A DNA stretch of 64,000 nt from Dentipellis sp. KUC8613 (lineage: Eukaryota; Basidiomycota; Agaricomycetes; Russulales; Hericiaceae): assembly GCA_002286715.1 (NCBI GenBank), contig NSJX01000008.1, forward strand, positions 764,714-828,713. The letters run 5' to 3'. The position numbers and the translations under genes are program-made. The notes beneath the pieces were generated by a model, which did not search any database, was not told the origin of the DNA, and saw nothing but the letters and a program-made list of their open reading frames with translations. Shown here in pieces: positions 1 to 9,420 of this stretch (position 1 is the first letter of the stretch; each line of letters opens with the position of its first letter).

Positions 1-229
1 AGTCGTCGATTTCAGCGGCAGTGGGATCTGATAAGGAGAGATGAGAGATGTCTTGGGCGCGTGGGCTGCGCGTCTGGGTTCTGTCCTGGGACTGGGACGC
101 GGAAGGGTCCTCGGAAGCGGAGCGTTTTGGGGAGGACGAGGAAGTTGCAGAGTCCATCGAGGTCGAGCGCTGTCTCTTGCGAGTGTTGGAGGCGGTGGAG
201 ACGGGCGATGGAAGACTCAAACTGTGCAT
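1..229 (-). CDS. 5' end of an unidentified protein gene (runs off the window)
   Basis: From an ATG at 229 a minus-strand frame stays open to the window edge (76 codons). The sequence is rich in Ser, Pro and Thr with a short basic patch (TRKRQRS) and a later LSLSDPTAAEID stretch, which reads like a disordered, possibly nuclear N-terminus. No domain is visible and I do not recognise the protein. It lies 211 bp downstream of the heme lyase stop on the same strand. The start is the first ATG in this frame; an intron before position 1 cannot be excluded. Confidence 0.55.
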   Translation of the reverse strand, partial: MHSLSLPSPVSTASNTRKRQRSTSMDSATSSSSPKRSASEDPSASQSQDRTQTRSPRAQDISHLSLSDPTAAEIDD

Positions 230-440
230 AGCATCCGATGTCTGTGGCCGTCCTCAAGCCTTTCTCCACTTTTTGTAGCATTTCGACGCGTCTCCCCGCC
301 TATCACTCGACGAGTCTTATGGCACTTTTGTCCCACGGCTCTAATCCTCACATCCTCTACAATTACCAGAATATACTGTAACACGCTCGTCTACATACTT
401 TTCACGCTCCCAAATCCATCCCATAAAAATCGTCACCTCG

Positions 441-1315
441 TCATGAGTGCTCCGGCTGACTCTGGCTGCCCCACGCCTCCCTCGTGGCGGCGCGGATGCG
501 CATCGCGATGCTGCTCGGGCTGTCGAGCGCCGGGCGCACGTCCAGCGAAAATACAGGCGAGCCGTCTGCGAGCGGAGGTGCGCTGTAGTAGTCAATGACG
601 TACCGCACCTCCTCGTTCGTTGATGGGCGACGGACGATCCAGTCGTGGCGGTCAAACGGCGGCTCGGTGCTACACGCGCAATATGTCAGGGACCGTCAAT
701 CAGTCCACACGAGAGCGGAGGTGCTTACTTGAAGCGCGAGGGCAGGAGCCAGCCAGCAAAGAGCCAGAAGCGGGCCTTCGGAGAAAGCTCGCCAGGACGG
801 CCCTTGAAGCGTACGAGCTGGAGCGGCTCGCTGGGGTTGACCTCGGCCTCCCACTTGCGGACCTCGTCCCATGCCATCTCGTTCAGGAAGTTGTGGATTT
901 GAACCATGGTCTCGACGTGCTCCTCAGGTGTCTCCCAGCCCTTGCGAGCGAGAGCATTGTGGAACTGCTGTGGTGAAGGATACTCCCAGTGCGAGCCCTC
1001 GTCACGCGGAATGGTGGAAATCTCGCGCGAGGTAGGGAGAACGGTTGTTTGAGAGTCGGTGGGAGTCTGGGAGAGCGGCGGGAGATGTGTGCGAGGATCA
1101 AGGGCCTCGTCGGCAACATGTGTTGGGCATTGGGCGGGAGGCGGGGACGAGTGAGGGACTGGGCAGCCCGAAGCGGAGGCAGGTGGCGGTGAGGGGAGGG
1201 ATTTGTGGTCAACGGGGCAACCGCCAGATGACTGGGCGGGCTTTGCGAGAGACTTGTGGTCGACAGGGCATGTTGCCGGAGATGCAGCGGCAGGTGTAGA
1301 GACGGACTGACCCAT
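441..1315 (-). CDS. CYC3: Holocytochrome c synthase (cytochrome c heme lyase)
   Basis: Attaches heme covalently to the CXXCH motif of apocytochrome c in the mitochondrial intermembrane space. Two exons, 1315-729 and 669-441, join across a 59-bp intron (donor GTAAGC, acceptor TGTAG) to give about 271 residues, normal for the family. The N-terminal third is low-complexity with repeated CPVDHKS/CPVPHSS motifs, the heme-regulatory Cys-Pro type. The core carries [13 protein letters not shown], the HNFLNE region, then [12 protein letters not shown] across the splice and VRYVIDYYS near the C-terminus. The MGQS start is the first ATG of the conserved frame. A transposon-like element begins 132 bp upstream of the ATG. 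The family assignment is secure. Confidence 0.93.
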
Positions 1316-1447
1316 GGTGTGAGTAGTAACAAGTTCTGTGTATAAGCGGGACAACGAACCAGCGTCCGTTTATTAGCTGGCTCTCACCGGCCCGCCCGCA
1401 ATTTGCGTCCCGGCTTTTCCCGCTCATCGTCCGCGACGAGCCGCGCT

Positions 1448-2302
1448 AGGACCCGTGAATATCTAAGGGGAGGTCGGATACGAATCCTCCGGGGGACCTC
1501 GGCCGGAGTGGACAATAGTCGGATACTGGCACCGCGAGCGTCCACCGGTCGGGCGTCTCGGACGTCCTATGGTCGGATATTTGGTCCACTGGTTGGCCGC
1601 GCGTCGCGATCCACCTCAGATACTAGTCCACCGACGTCCTGTCGACAAGCCACTAGCTTTGATGAGGCCCTAGCAGGCCCGGGTCTGATAGCAATATTGT
1701 AAGAGCTGCCATGGATGTTTCATTGAAAGCAACAGGAACGGTATAATAAGTGAAGTGGAAATGGAGCCTTTAAAGGTAGTTCCGAGCACCCCGCCTCGTC
1801 AAGGCTCCGCGTACCATTGTCACAGCGTCACAAGCTCCCGCTCAGCTCTCAGATGCCTTCGCCTCCATAGCAAGCCGTGCTGGGCCATTGCCACGCAATC
1901 TCGCCACACCCCTGCCCGCTCACTAGATCTCACTTGGTACACCGCTGTTTCGCACCCCCGTCATCCTTTTGTGTGGACAGCTCTTTTCTTGCCCCGGCCC
2001 GCCCAGCATATTCACTGTCCAAAAGTCAAAATATGTATTCAAATACATGTAATACATTGTCCTTCTGCCTGCAGTATGTACAGAGGGGTTCTGAGAGCTC
2101 CGGGGAAATTTTTGATATTTTGGGAAATTTCTGTGATTTTTTGAGGTCGGATACTCCATCCACTGGTTTGGGACCCAAATCCGAGGTCAGATACCGAATC
2201 CACTGGCAAACAGGCCAAAATAGGCAATTTTGGTGTCCACCGGTGGAGGCAAGTTTTGGCCGAAATTGGTATCCGACCTCCCCCTAGATATTCACGGGTC
2301 CT
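1448..2302. mobile_element. Non-autonomous DNA transposon (hAT-like, 8-bp target duplication)
   Basis: The ends are inverted repeats. The left end starts AGGACCCGTGAATATCTA and continues GGGGAGGTCGGATAC; the right end (2269-2302) is its reverse complement over 34 bp with one mismatch. The element is flanked by a perfect 8-bp direct repeat GCCGCGCT at 1440-1447 and 2303-2310. Subterminal GGTCGGATA and TCCACYGG motifs recur inside. There is no transposase frame, so it would need a trans-acting transposase. An 8-bp duplication is the hAT hallmark; the superfamily call is inference. Confidence 0.85.
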
Positions 2303-2620
2303 GCCGCGCTGTTCTCTCTTGTGCTTTCCAACCACTTCAATTTGACACTGCTCAAGCGCGCTCTCTCATCTAGACCCACCCATCCATCCACTCTCTGCTT
2401 TCTTCTCACAAGGCATCCTAGATAATCTTGGAACAAGACATCCTTAAAGCATCCTTGCCTGGGTCCGGCCAGTCTCGACTTTCAGAACCCATCCATCCTC
2501 ATGAGACGTGCCTTCCATGTTCCGCAATGCCTCGACCGTGTCGACGTTATCGTAGACGTCCGACTCAGCTCATTGGCCTTTCGAAGGACGAGTACGCGAG
2601 GAAAGGACGCGTTCGATGCG

Positions 2621-2637
2621 TGACGTCACCTCACGTG
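2621..2637. promoter_or_regulatory. CRE-like TGACGTCA and E-box CACGTG
   Basis: A perfect 8-bp palindrome TGACGTCA (2621-2628) is followed 3 bp later by CACGTG (2632-2637), about 200 bp upstream of the dihydroxyacetone kinase ATG. These are consensus sites for bZIP (ATF/CREB) and bHLH factors. Function here is inferred from sequence only. Confidence 0.4.
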
Positions 2638-2765
2638 CGTGTCGATCGAGAGAGGAAGTCACGGGCCGGCGCGCCGGGAGGCCGAGGATTCAGTCGAGGC
2701 TCGCATTAATGGTTCACATACTACGGCGGCGGGCCGTCAGCTGCCCTTCCTCCTACTGCGCCAGC

Positions 2766-2773
2766 CTATAAGT
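2766..2773 (+). promoter_or_regulatory. TATA-like element of the dihydroxyacetone kinase gene
   Basis: CTATAAGT lies 59-66 bp upstream of the ATG at 2832 in a C/T-rich leader, the expected place for a TATA box in a short-leader fungal gene. Confidence 0.35.
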
Positions 2774-2831
2774 ACGCCTGGTTGGAGCCCGTGTCTCCCA
2801 ACATCTTCTCCTCTCATTCCCACCAGCAGTC

Positions 2832-5322
2832 ATGGGTATCCAAAGTATGTGCTTCGCTCGGGACATAGAAGCTTCACCGAGGGGCTAAGCACTAATGGTC
2901 TATGTGCAGCGAAACACTTCTTCAACTCACCCTCCAATTTGGTGACCGAGTCTCTCGAAGGCTTAGTTACTGTCAACCCCCAGCTCGGGCTCGGTGTCGA
3001 CCAGAAAGGTGTGTTGCATCGCGAGGAGTAGCTGATCTATCAATTAACAGTGTGACTTGTCCTCTAGTCGTCTACCTCGCCGAGCCCGATCGCTCCAAGG
3101 TCGCGCTAATCTGTGGTGGAGGGTCGGGCCACGAGCCCTCGCATGCGGGTTTTGTTGGTACGTCTGGGTTATTCGATTCCATCGATGGGATGCTCAATGT
3201 CATGATGATCGCGTGTAGGGAACGGAATGTTGACGGGTTGGTCTTGGGGTCATCTTGGCTCCAAATGGAAGACACTTAATTTGAAATCTGGACAGCTGCG
3301 GTGTGCGGAAACATCTTTGCCTCGCCTGGTCCCAACCAGGTTCGCAGAGGCATTGAGCTCACGGATAATGACCAAGGGTATGTGTTCCTCATACACCATT
3401 GAAGGCGCGTGAAGCTGAGGAGCTTGTTTTCAGGACATTGATAATCGTCAAGTGAGTAGACCATCGAGGCGCTGTTCTGCAAATAGATTAACGGAGGTGC
3501 ATTAAAGAAACTACACGGGCGATGTGCTCAACTTTGGTCTTGCAAAGGAGCAGTTCGCTGCAGAACATCCTGCAAAGGCGGACCGCGTTCGTTTTCTGGT
3601 GGTCGGTGATGACGTCGCTGTGGGAAAGACCCAGGGAACGATCGTCGGTCGCAGGTACGTTCCATGCGCTTTGTCGTGAGGATCGAGTAATTATGCAATT
3701 ATCAGGGGTCTTGCCGGGGTTGTCCTGGTCTACAAAATTGCAGGCGCTCTGGCACGCACGGGTGCCAACCTCGACGAAGTATACAATGTTGCTGAATGGG
3801 TCTCCAACAACATCGCCACCGTCGGTGTAGGCCTTGAGCACTGTCACGTTCGTCAAAGCCCCTTATATCCATCAAGCTAAACTGACTTACGCATACTAAT
3901 AGGTCCCCGGCACAGCACCTACCGAGTCCCATCTCTCTTCGGGCGAAATTGAGATTGGCATGGGCATTCACAACGAGCCTGGCAACAAACGCGTCTCCCC
4001 AGTCCCCTCCCTGCACGGCATCGTCGAGCAGCTCCTCGACCTCCTTCTCTCCACCACAGACCCCGAGCGCTCCTTCCTTCCACTCTCAGGCAAGGACGAT
4101 GAGGTCGCGCTCATGGTGAACAACCTCGGCGGCGTCAGCGAGCTCGAGCTCGGCGCCATCGTGCGCGAAGTCGAGAAGAGCCTGACTGGGCGCAGCGTGC
4201 GCGTGCAGCGCGTGCTCAGCGGCACATTCATGGTGTGCCCTCTCCTATCATCTCCATTCAACTATCTCTAATCTGCCACGCACCCAGACGAGCTTGAACA
4301 TGCCCGGCTTCTCCATCACCCTCCTCCTGCTGCCCAAGGCATCAAGCACCGGTCCCCCACTGGACCTGCTCCTCCGCCTCCTAGACGCGCCCACCTCCGC
4401 CCCCGGCTGGAAATGGTCCTCTGGCACGCTCCCCGGCGACGTCGCCGCCGCCTCGCGCGCGGCGCCGCCCACCGCCGCACAGAGCGCCCAAGCTACCGAG
4501 AGCGTGCGGCTGCGCGCGCAGGACCCGGCCGCGTTCAAGAGCGCGGTCGAGCGCGCGTGCGTTGCTGTCGATAAGGCGGAGCCGGAGCTCACGCAGATGG
4601 ACAATGTCGCGGGGGATGGGGACTGTGGGCTGACGCTGCAGGCGGGCGCGAATGGTACGTTGGCTGCGAATTGTCTAGGTTTGAGGCGTATTTGTTAATG
4701 AAACTGGGTGTGCATAGCTGTGTTGGAAGCTGTCAGGAAGGGCACCATCCATGGCGAAGATCTGGTCGGCGCGGCCGTTGCCGTCTCTGGCATTGCCGTG
4801 GATAAGATGGGCGGGACGAGCGGCGCGCTGTACTCGTATGTACTCTTTCTATAGTGCTCGGTTGTGTGCGTAGGCGGCTGACGGGCCTGCAGGATCTTCT
4901 TCTCTGCTCTAGCGCAGGGCCTGACCGCCGCGGCGCGCGGGAAGTCGGAGGCTGCGACGCCTGAGATCTGGGCACAGGCGCTGGAGTCTGCACTCGCGAG
5001 GCTCTATACCTATACGCGTGCGCGCCCGCCCTCACGCACGCTCGTGGACCCCCTTGCTGCGTTCGTGGAAGCATTCTCCAAAGGTTCTCGTACGTCCCGT
5101 CCCCCTTCCATCTCAGGTCGCTTTATGCTGACGGGATTCTCGGTCCTAGATGACCTTGGCGCGGCTGTGGCAGCTGCGGGCAAGGCGGCGGAGCACACGC
5201 GCGACGTGGAGGCGAAGGCAGGGCGGAGTGCCTACGTCGAGGGCGACAGGCTGAAGGAGGAGCGGATTCCCGACCCGGGTGCGTGGGGCGTCAAGGTTAT
5301 CGTCGAGGCTCTGGCTGCCTAG
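2832..5322 (+). CDS. DAK1: Dihydroxyacetone kinase (DhaK-DhaL fusion)
   Basis: ATP-dependent phosphorylation of dihydroxyacetone to DHAP, which detoxifies DHA and feeds glycerol carbon into glycolysis in the cytosol. I trace 13 exons and 12 introns, all with GT/AG borders that keep frame. The DhaK domain shows KHFFNSP, the substrate loop CGGGSGHEPSHAGFVG, GMLTAAVCGNIFASP, GTLIIVKNYTGD and GIHNEPG, which carries the His that binds substrate covalently. The DhaL domain shows DGDCGLTLQAGA and DKMGGTSGALYSIFF, the nucleotide-binding part, ending with VEGDRLKEERIPDPGA. An Ala/Pro-rich linker joins the halves, as in eukaryotic enzymes. All signature residues seen are intact. Confidence 0.95.
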
Positions 5323-7442
5323 GGGTATTTCGAGGTTCGAGAAAGGACAAGGACAGTGTGCCGCGATGGAAGAATAAACATGGAAGTTAATGTAAGTACC
5401 ACTGCTTCGAGCATCGGCTCTCGGTTTGCGGGGTCGCAGCTCGCATTGTGTCCTGTGTGTGTCGTCCGTATCTTTGCGTTCGTTCGTGATTGCCAGCTCA
5501 GCTCAGCGTGTGTGTTTCCAGATGTACGATACTGTACCTGCTGTATGCGGCGAATCAACGTGTATTTCTACCTTCTCTCGCGCAGATGGGGATAAGACTT
5601 AGTACGGCCAGGGGCGGAATCAAATGCAACATGCACGGTTGCGCCATGGGGTTGGCGAAGGCGGAAGTCGACGCCACCACCAGGAATCAGGAACGGCTGG
5701 CCCATGCAGATCTCCAGCATCCGGATTATGCTGTAGGTCTACGCAATGGGTAGCTGGGCGATTTAGGCTGATCGATGCAGCTCAGGCCTCAGGAGAGAAA
5801 GAGGAATGCGATTCAGAACCACCGGCGTCAGTCGGTCTCCATCGAAGACCGACGTGAATGTTCTCTTCGTCCCCGATGCGCGCACAGCGGAAAATACGAG
5901 GGTACGTCCGTGTTCGGAAGGTCTCGTCGGGGAGGCCAAGTGCATTCTGCCACAAGCATATGGCCACGTTTTGCGAGGTCGAGCTTCGAACTTCGAATAT
6001 CAAAACCACTTATCGACTTCTTGTTGTAACAAGTATCACTGGGAGAATATCCATCTAGGGCTCAAACCAACAATTCTAAAAGTTGATTCGATATCTGGTC
6101 AGCCCATGCCTTGTTTCGTCCTACACAACTCTCTGAAGCGTACCTGTCGCGCGCTGACGTTCGCAGTGCCCTGTAGCGCTCTGCTTCCTGCATCCAGCAA
6201 AGCCGCACGCTTCCTGCTGCTGAAACAGCGAAAATTTGGGCACGCATACGGGCACCAAAACAAACACCGCTGCACTGACGCTTTGCTTCCGGGCCTAGTT
6301 TGCATCATCGCGTCCCGGCTCGTGCGCCGACAGCCAGACAAGCTCGTCCAATGGCATATTCCATCGCGGGGTATCCGGGGTCCCGTGCTGGTTCTGCAAG
6401 CTTGAAGTGAAAGAAGCACAGCGGTGATATGAGAGAACGGGCTTCGTGCTAATTCGCTTCGCAGGATCATGACGCGCTGCGAAACCGTAAGTACATACGT
6501 ACGCCAGCTGCCTGCGCGACAATGTTCTCTGTGAGTCTCGCGCGATGTTGTCCCACCGGCAAGACGCGGCCCTGATGCTGGCAGCGAGTTCCTGCAGAAC
6601 ATGAGCATGCCGGCAGCGGGCACCACACTGGGACAGACCTCGTGCCACCGCAGGCCCGTTGCGCCCACGGTGTCAATCACGCTCAGGCGCCGTCGGTGTC
6701 GCCTCACCTGCCGCCCAATTTGCGGCTCCAGATCTGCGTGCGCAGACATATATGGCCGTGCATCAGGCCGCTCTGTCGCCGCTTGCGATGGGCGCACAAT
6801 GCCGCAGGTGGGACTGTGACACGTACGCATACGTACTGCTGCGAGCGGGGGCCTGGCGAGCACGCATTGACACGGTACGCGGATCTGATGCAGGGAGGCG
6901 AGCGGGCGTGCACAGCTGTTACTACTGTTAGTGTTCTGATGCGTCGGTGTTGCTCGCCCGCGCTGGAACGTCGGATCGTGCCCGTGGAACCGCTGGGTCG
7001 TGGCAGGGACAGCGATGGATGGTGCAGTGTGCGCCTGGGGTGGCGCCACGCCGGCCAGCTCAGGTCCTCCAGGGCGAACGGCACACAGATACATCTCCGA
7101 GTGCATTCTGTTTCCCCACGATCATTCTGCGCATGATCGTGTATCATTACGGGCCCCGAGTTCGTGCTGGGGATAGGGGCACACAGGCGCCAGAGCTTTC
7201 ATTCCGTATTATTATGGTGGCCCAAAAAGTACGAGAGGGTAGTGTACAAGACGTGCGTATCATGGATGCGTGCGTGCGCACGCACCCGGGGGTGCGTCAG
7301 GTATATGCATTAAACCGTGCTGCAGTGCGTGAAAAAGCGAATACCAAATCGTGAGATGCTGCGATACAACACCAAACCCGAAGAAGGAGACCGAATAATT
7401 AGACTAAAAAAACAAGAGCTTTTCCATGCGGGGATGTGTTGC
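5323..7442. other. Intergenic region, no supported gene
   Basis: About 2.1 kb between the kinase stop and the transporter stop. It is GC-rich and CpG-rich, and several frames stay open by chance. The longest is 335 codons on minus (6099-7106), rich in Arg, Ser, Pro and Cys, with no recognisable domain and overlapped by equally open plus-strand frames. I see no terminal repeats, tRNA or array. Both flanking genes end in it, so their 3' UTRs lie here. Confidence 0.5.
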
Positions 7443-9152
7443 TCAGACCTTCTCCTCGACGGAGACAGCGTCTGACTCCTTGGCGTGGCCGCCGTGAACA
7501 GTGGCGACGTGCAGGTCGTTCGCGAGAATCTCGCGGCGGAGCTTCTCGCTGCGGATGGGTGTCGTGTTTGAGTAGAGGTAGTCGATCTGCTCGAGGGAAA
7601 GACCCTTGGTTTCGGGGACGCAGAAGAAGGTGAAGATGATGCAGCAGAAGCAGGTCGAGCCCCAGATGAAGAACACCTTGCTCTGGAGACCTGCGGATCC
7701 GGGCGCGTCGTTGACGAGGTAGGGGGTGGCGTACGCGATACCGAAGTTCCACAGCCAGTTGCTGGCGGCAGACATGGAGAGGGCCTTGGCACGGACATTG
7801 AGAGGGAAGATCTCGCCGATGACGACCCACGCGATGGGGCCCCACGTCGAGGCGAAGAAGGCGATGTAAATGCAGACGAGGGCAATGAGAGCCTGCTGGC
7901 CAGACTTGTTCTCGACGGAGATGGTGACACCGATGATAGCGACAAGGTACTCGCAAACACACATGCCGACGGCACCGATGAGCAGGAGGCGACGCCGACC
8001 GAAGCGCTCGACACCCCACATGCCGGGAAGAGTCATGAACACGTTGACGATGTTGGTGGCGACGTTGATGAGGAAGGGGTTTTTGATACCAGAGTTCTGG
8101 AAGAACGTGGTACCGTAGTAGAAGATGAAGTTAATGCCGGTGAGTTGCTGCCACGCCTGGATGAAGATACCGGTGAGAGTACGGAAAAGGATCTTGTTGT
8201 GGGTAGGGCGGAAGCAATCGATGTAAGAACTCTCGCCGAGCTCCTCTTCAGCCTTCAGGTTGGCACGGATATCATCCAACTCGAGACGGAGATCTTCGTG
8301 GTCGGTAGGAAGGCCTGTGAGACGAGAGAGGGAGTTGGCAGCACTGTCGTCCTTGCCACGCTTGATATACCAACGAGGGGACTCGGGGAGCCATGTCATA
8401 CCGAAACTGAGAACGGCAGCCCAAATGAACTGGACGGCGATGAGGATTCGGTAAGAAGAGTGGTTGGGACGGTTCTTGGTCGCGTTCGCAACAACGGCGG
8501 CGAGCAAGAGACCGATGGTGATGGCCCACTGGTATGCAGAGACGACGGCACCACGAATCCACTTTGGCGAACATTCGGATTGGTACATGGGGATGAGGGT
8601 GGAAACGAGACCGACACCGAGACCAGCGAAAACACGACCGACAACGAAGAGGGGCAGAGCAGTGGAGGCGGTCTGCATCGCAACACCGATGGAGAAGACC
8701 AAGCAAGAAACAATGATGCCGTTCTTACGTCCGATATAGTCGGCGACGGGAGCACCGAACAGGGCACCTTAAGGACAATATAAGAAGAATGATCGACGAC
8801 TGACGCAAGATGGGGACTGACCAAAGAAGGTTCCTGCGGACAGGATGGACACAACAAGGGATTGTTGCGACGAGGTGATGGCATAGCCAGATGGGTTGGT
8901 GGTACTGACGGGGACGGCATGACCGTTCGTCTTGAGCCAGTCAGGGATGGCCTGGATACCAGAGATGGAACCGGTATCGTATCCATAAAGAATACCACCA
9001 AAGGCGGCAAAGGATGTCTAAAGAGGCGGAAAATAAGGACGACGATCGCGAGCGGGAGAGCGGGAATAAACGAACCATGAGAATGCCGGCCAAGGCATTC
9101 TTGGGGGCATTGGCACCAACGCCTCCGCCTGTAGCTACTGGACCGCCGGGCA
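7443..9152 (-). CDS. Major facilitator sugar transporter (hexose-type)
   Basis: Proton-coupled or facilitative monosaccharide carrier of the plasma membrane, sugar porter family. Three exons join in frame: start to GILM, then TSFAAFGGILYGYD to FFG, then a long exon of 419 codons from ALFGAPVADYIGRK to the stop. Family signatures are GYDTGSISG in TM1, DYIGRK, GRVFAGLGVG, PESPRWYIKRGK, QQLTGINFIFYYG in TM7, ERFGRRRLL and PETKGLSLEQID after TM12. Length and twelve-helix pattern are typical. The MPGGPV ATG is preferred over an in-frame ATG at 9195. The upstream region has a TATA box and C-rich boxes. The substrate is probably glucose or a related hexose but is not proven. Confidence 0.9.
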
Positions 9153-9247
9153 TGATGAGCGTGAAAAGCGGCGGAAAGTGCGTAACAGTGTGCAAGGGAA
9201 GAGCGAACGACTGTTGAGGGGACGGAAGGGGGGGGGGACTGACCGGG

Positions 9248-9254
9248 CTTTATA
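9248..9254 (-). promoter_or_regulatory. TATA box of the sugar transporter gene
   Basis: TATAAAG on the minus strand, about 96 bp upstream of the ATG at 9152, the usual TATA-to-ATG distance for a fungal transporter gene. Confidence 0.5.
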
Positions 9255-9339
9255 TGCTGAGCGCTGAGCGTGTCGCGACGCGTCCTGCCATCCTTGTACT
9301 CGGACCCCCGACACCCTGTGCCTGCCTCGCTTGTGCTCT

Positions 9340-9420
9340 CGCCCCGCCCCCACCCCCGCACTGCTTCCCCATCACTCGGTCCGATCTCCCCACGTGCTCT
9401 CCATCTCCCCACCAAACCGA
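9340..9420 (-). promoter_or_regulatory. Cluster of CreA/Mig1-like GC boxes
   Basis: Repeated CCCCAC, CCCCGC and CTCCCC on the plus strand, equal to SYGGRG-type boxes such as GTGGGG on the minus strand, lie 190-270 bp upstream of the sugar transporter ATG. Carbon-catabolite repressors of the Mig1/CreA family bind such sites, which would suit a hexose transporter. Inferred from sequence only. Confidence 0.35.

Larger units (their letters stand above)
1316..2831. other. Divergent intergenic region between heme lyase and dihydroxyacetone kinase
   Basis: No gene seen. It contains the 855-bp TIR element at 1448-2302 described separately, and on the kinase side a CRE-like site, an E-box and a TATA-like motif. 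Without the insertion the two genes would share about 660 bp of divergent promoter. Confidence 0.7.
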
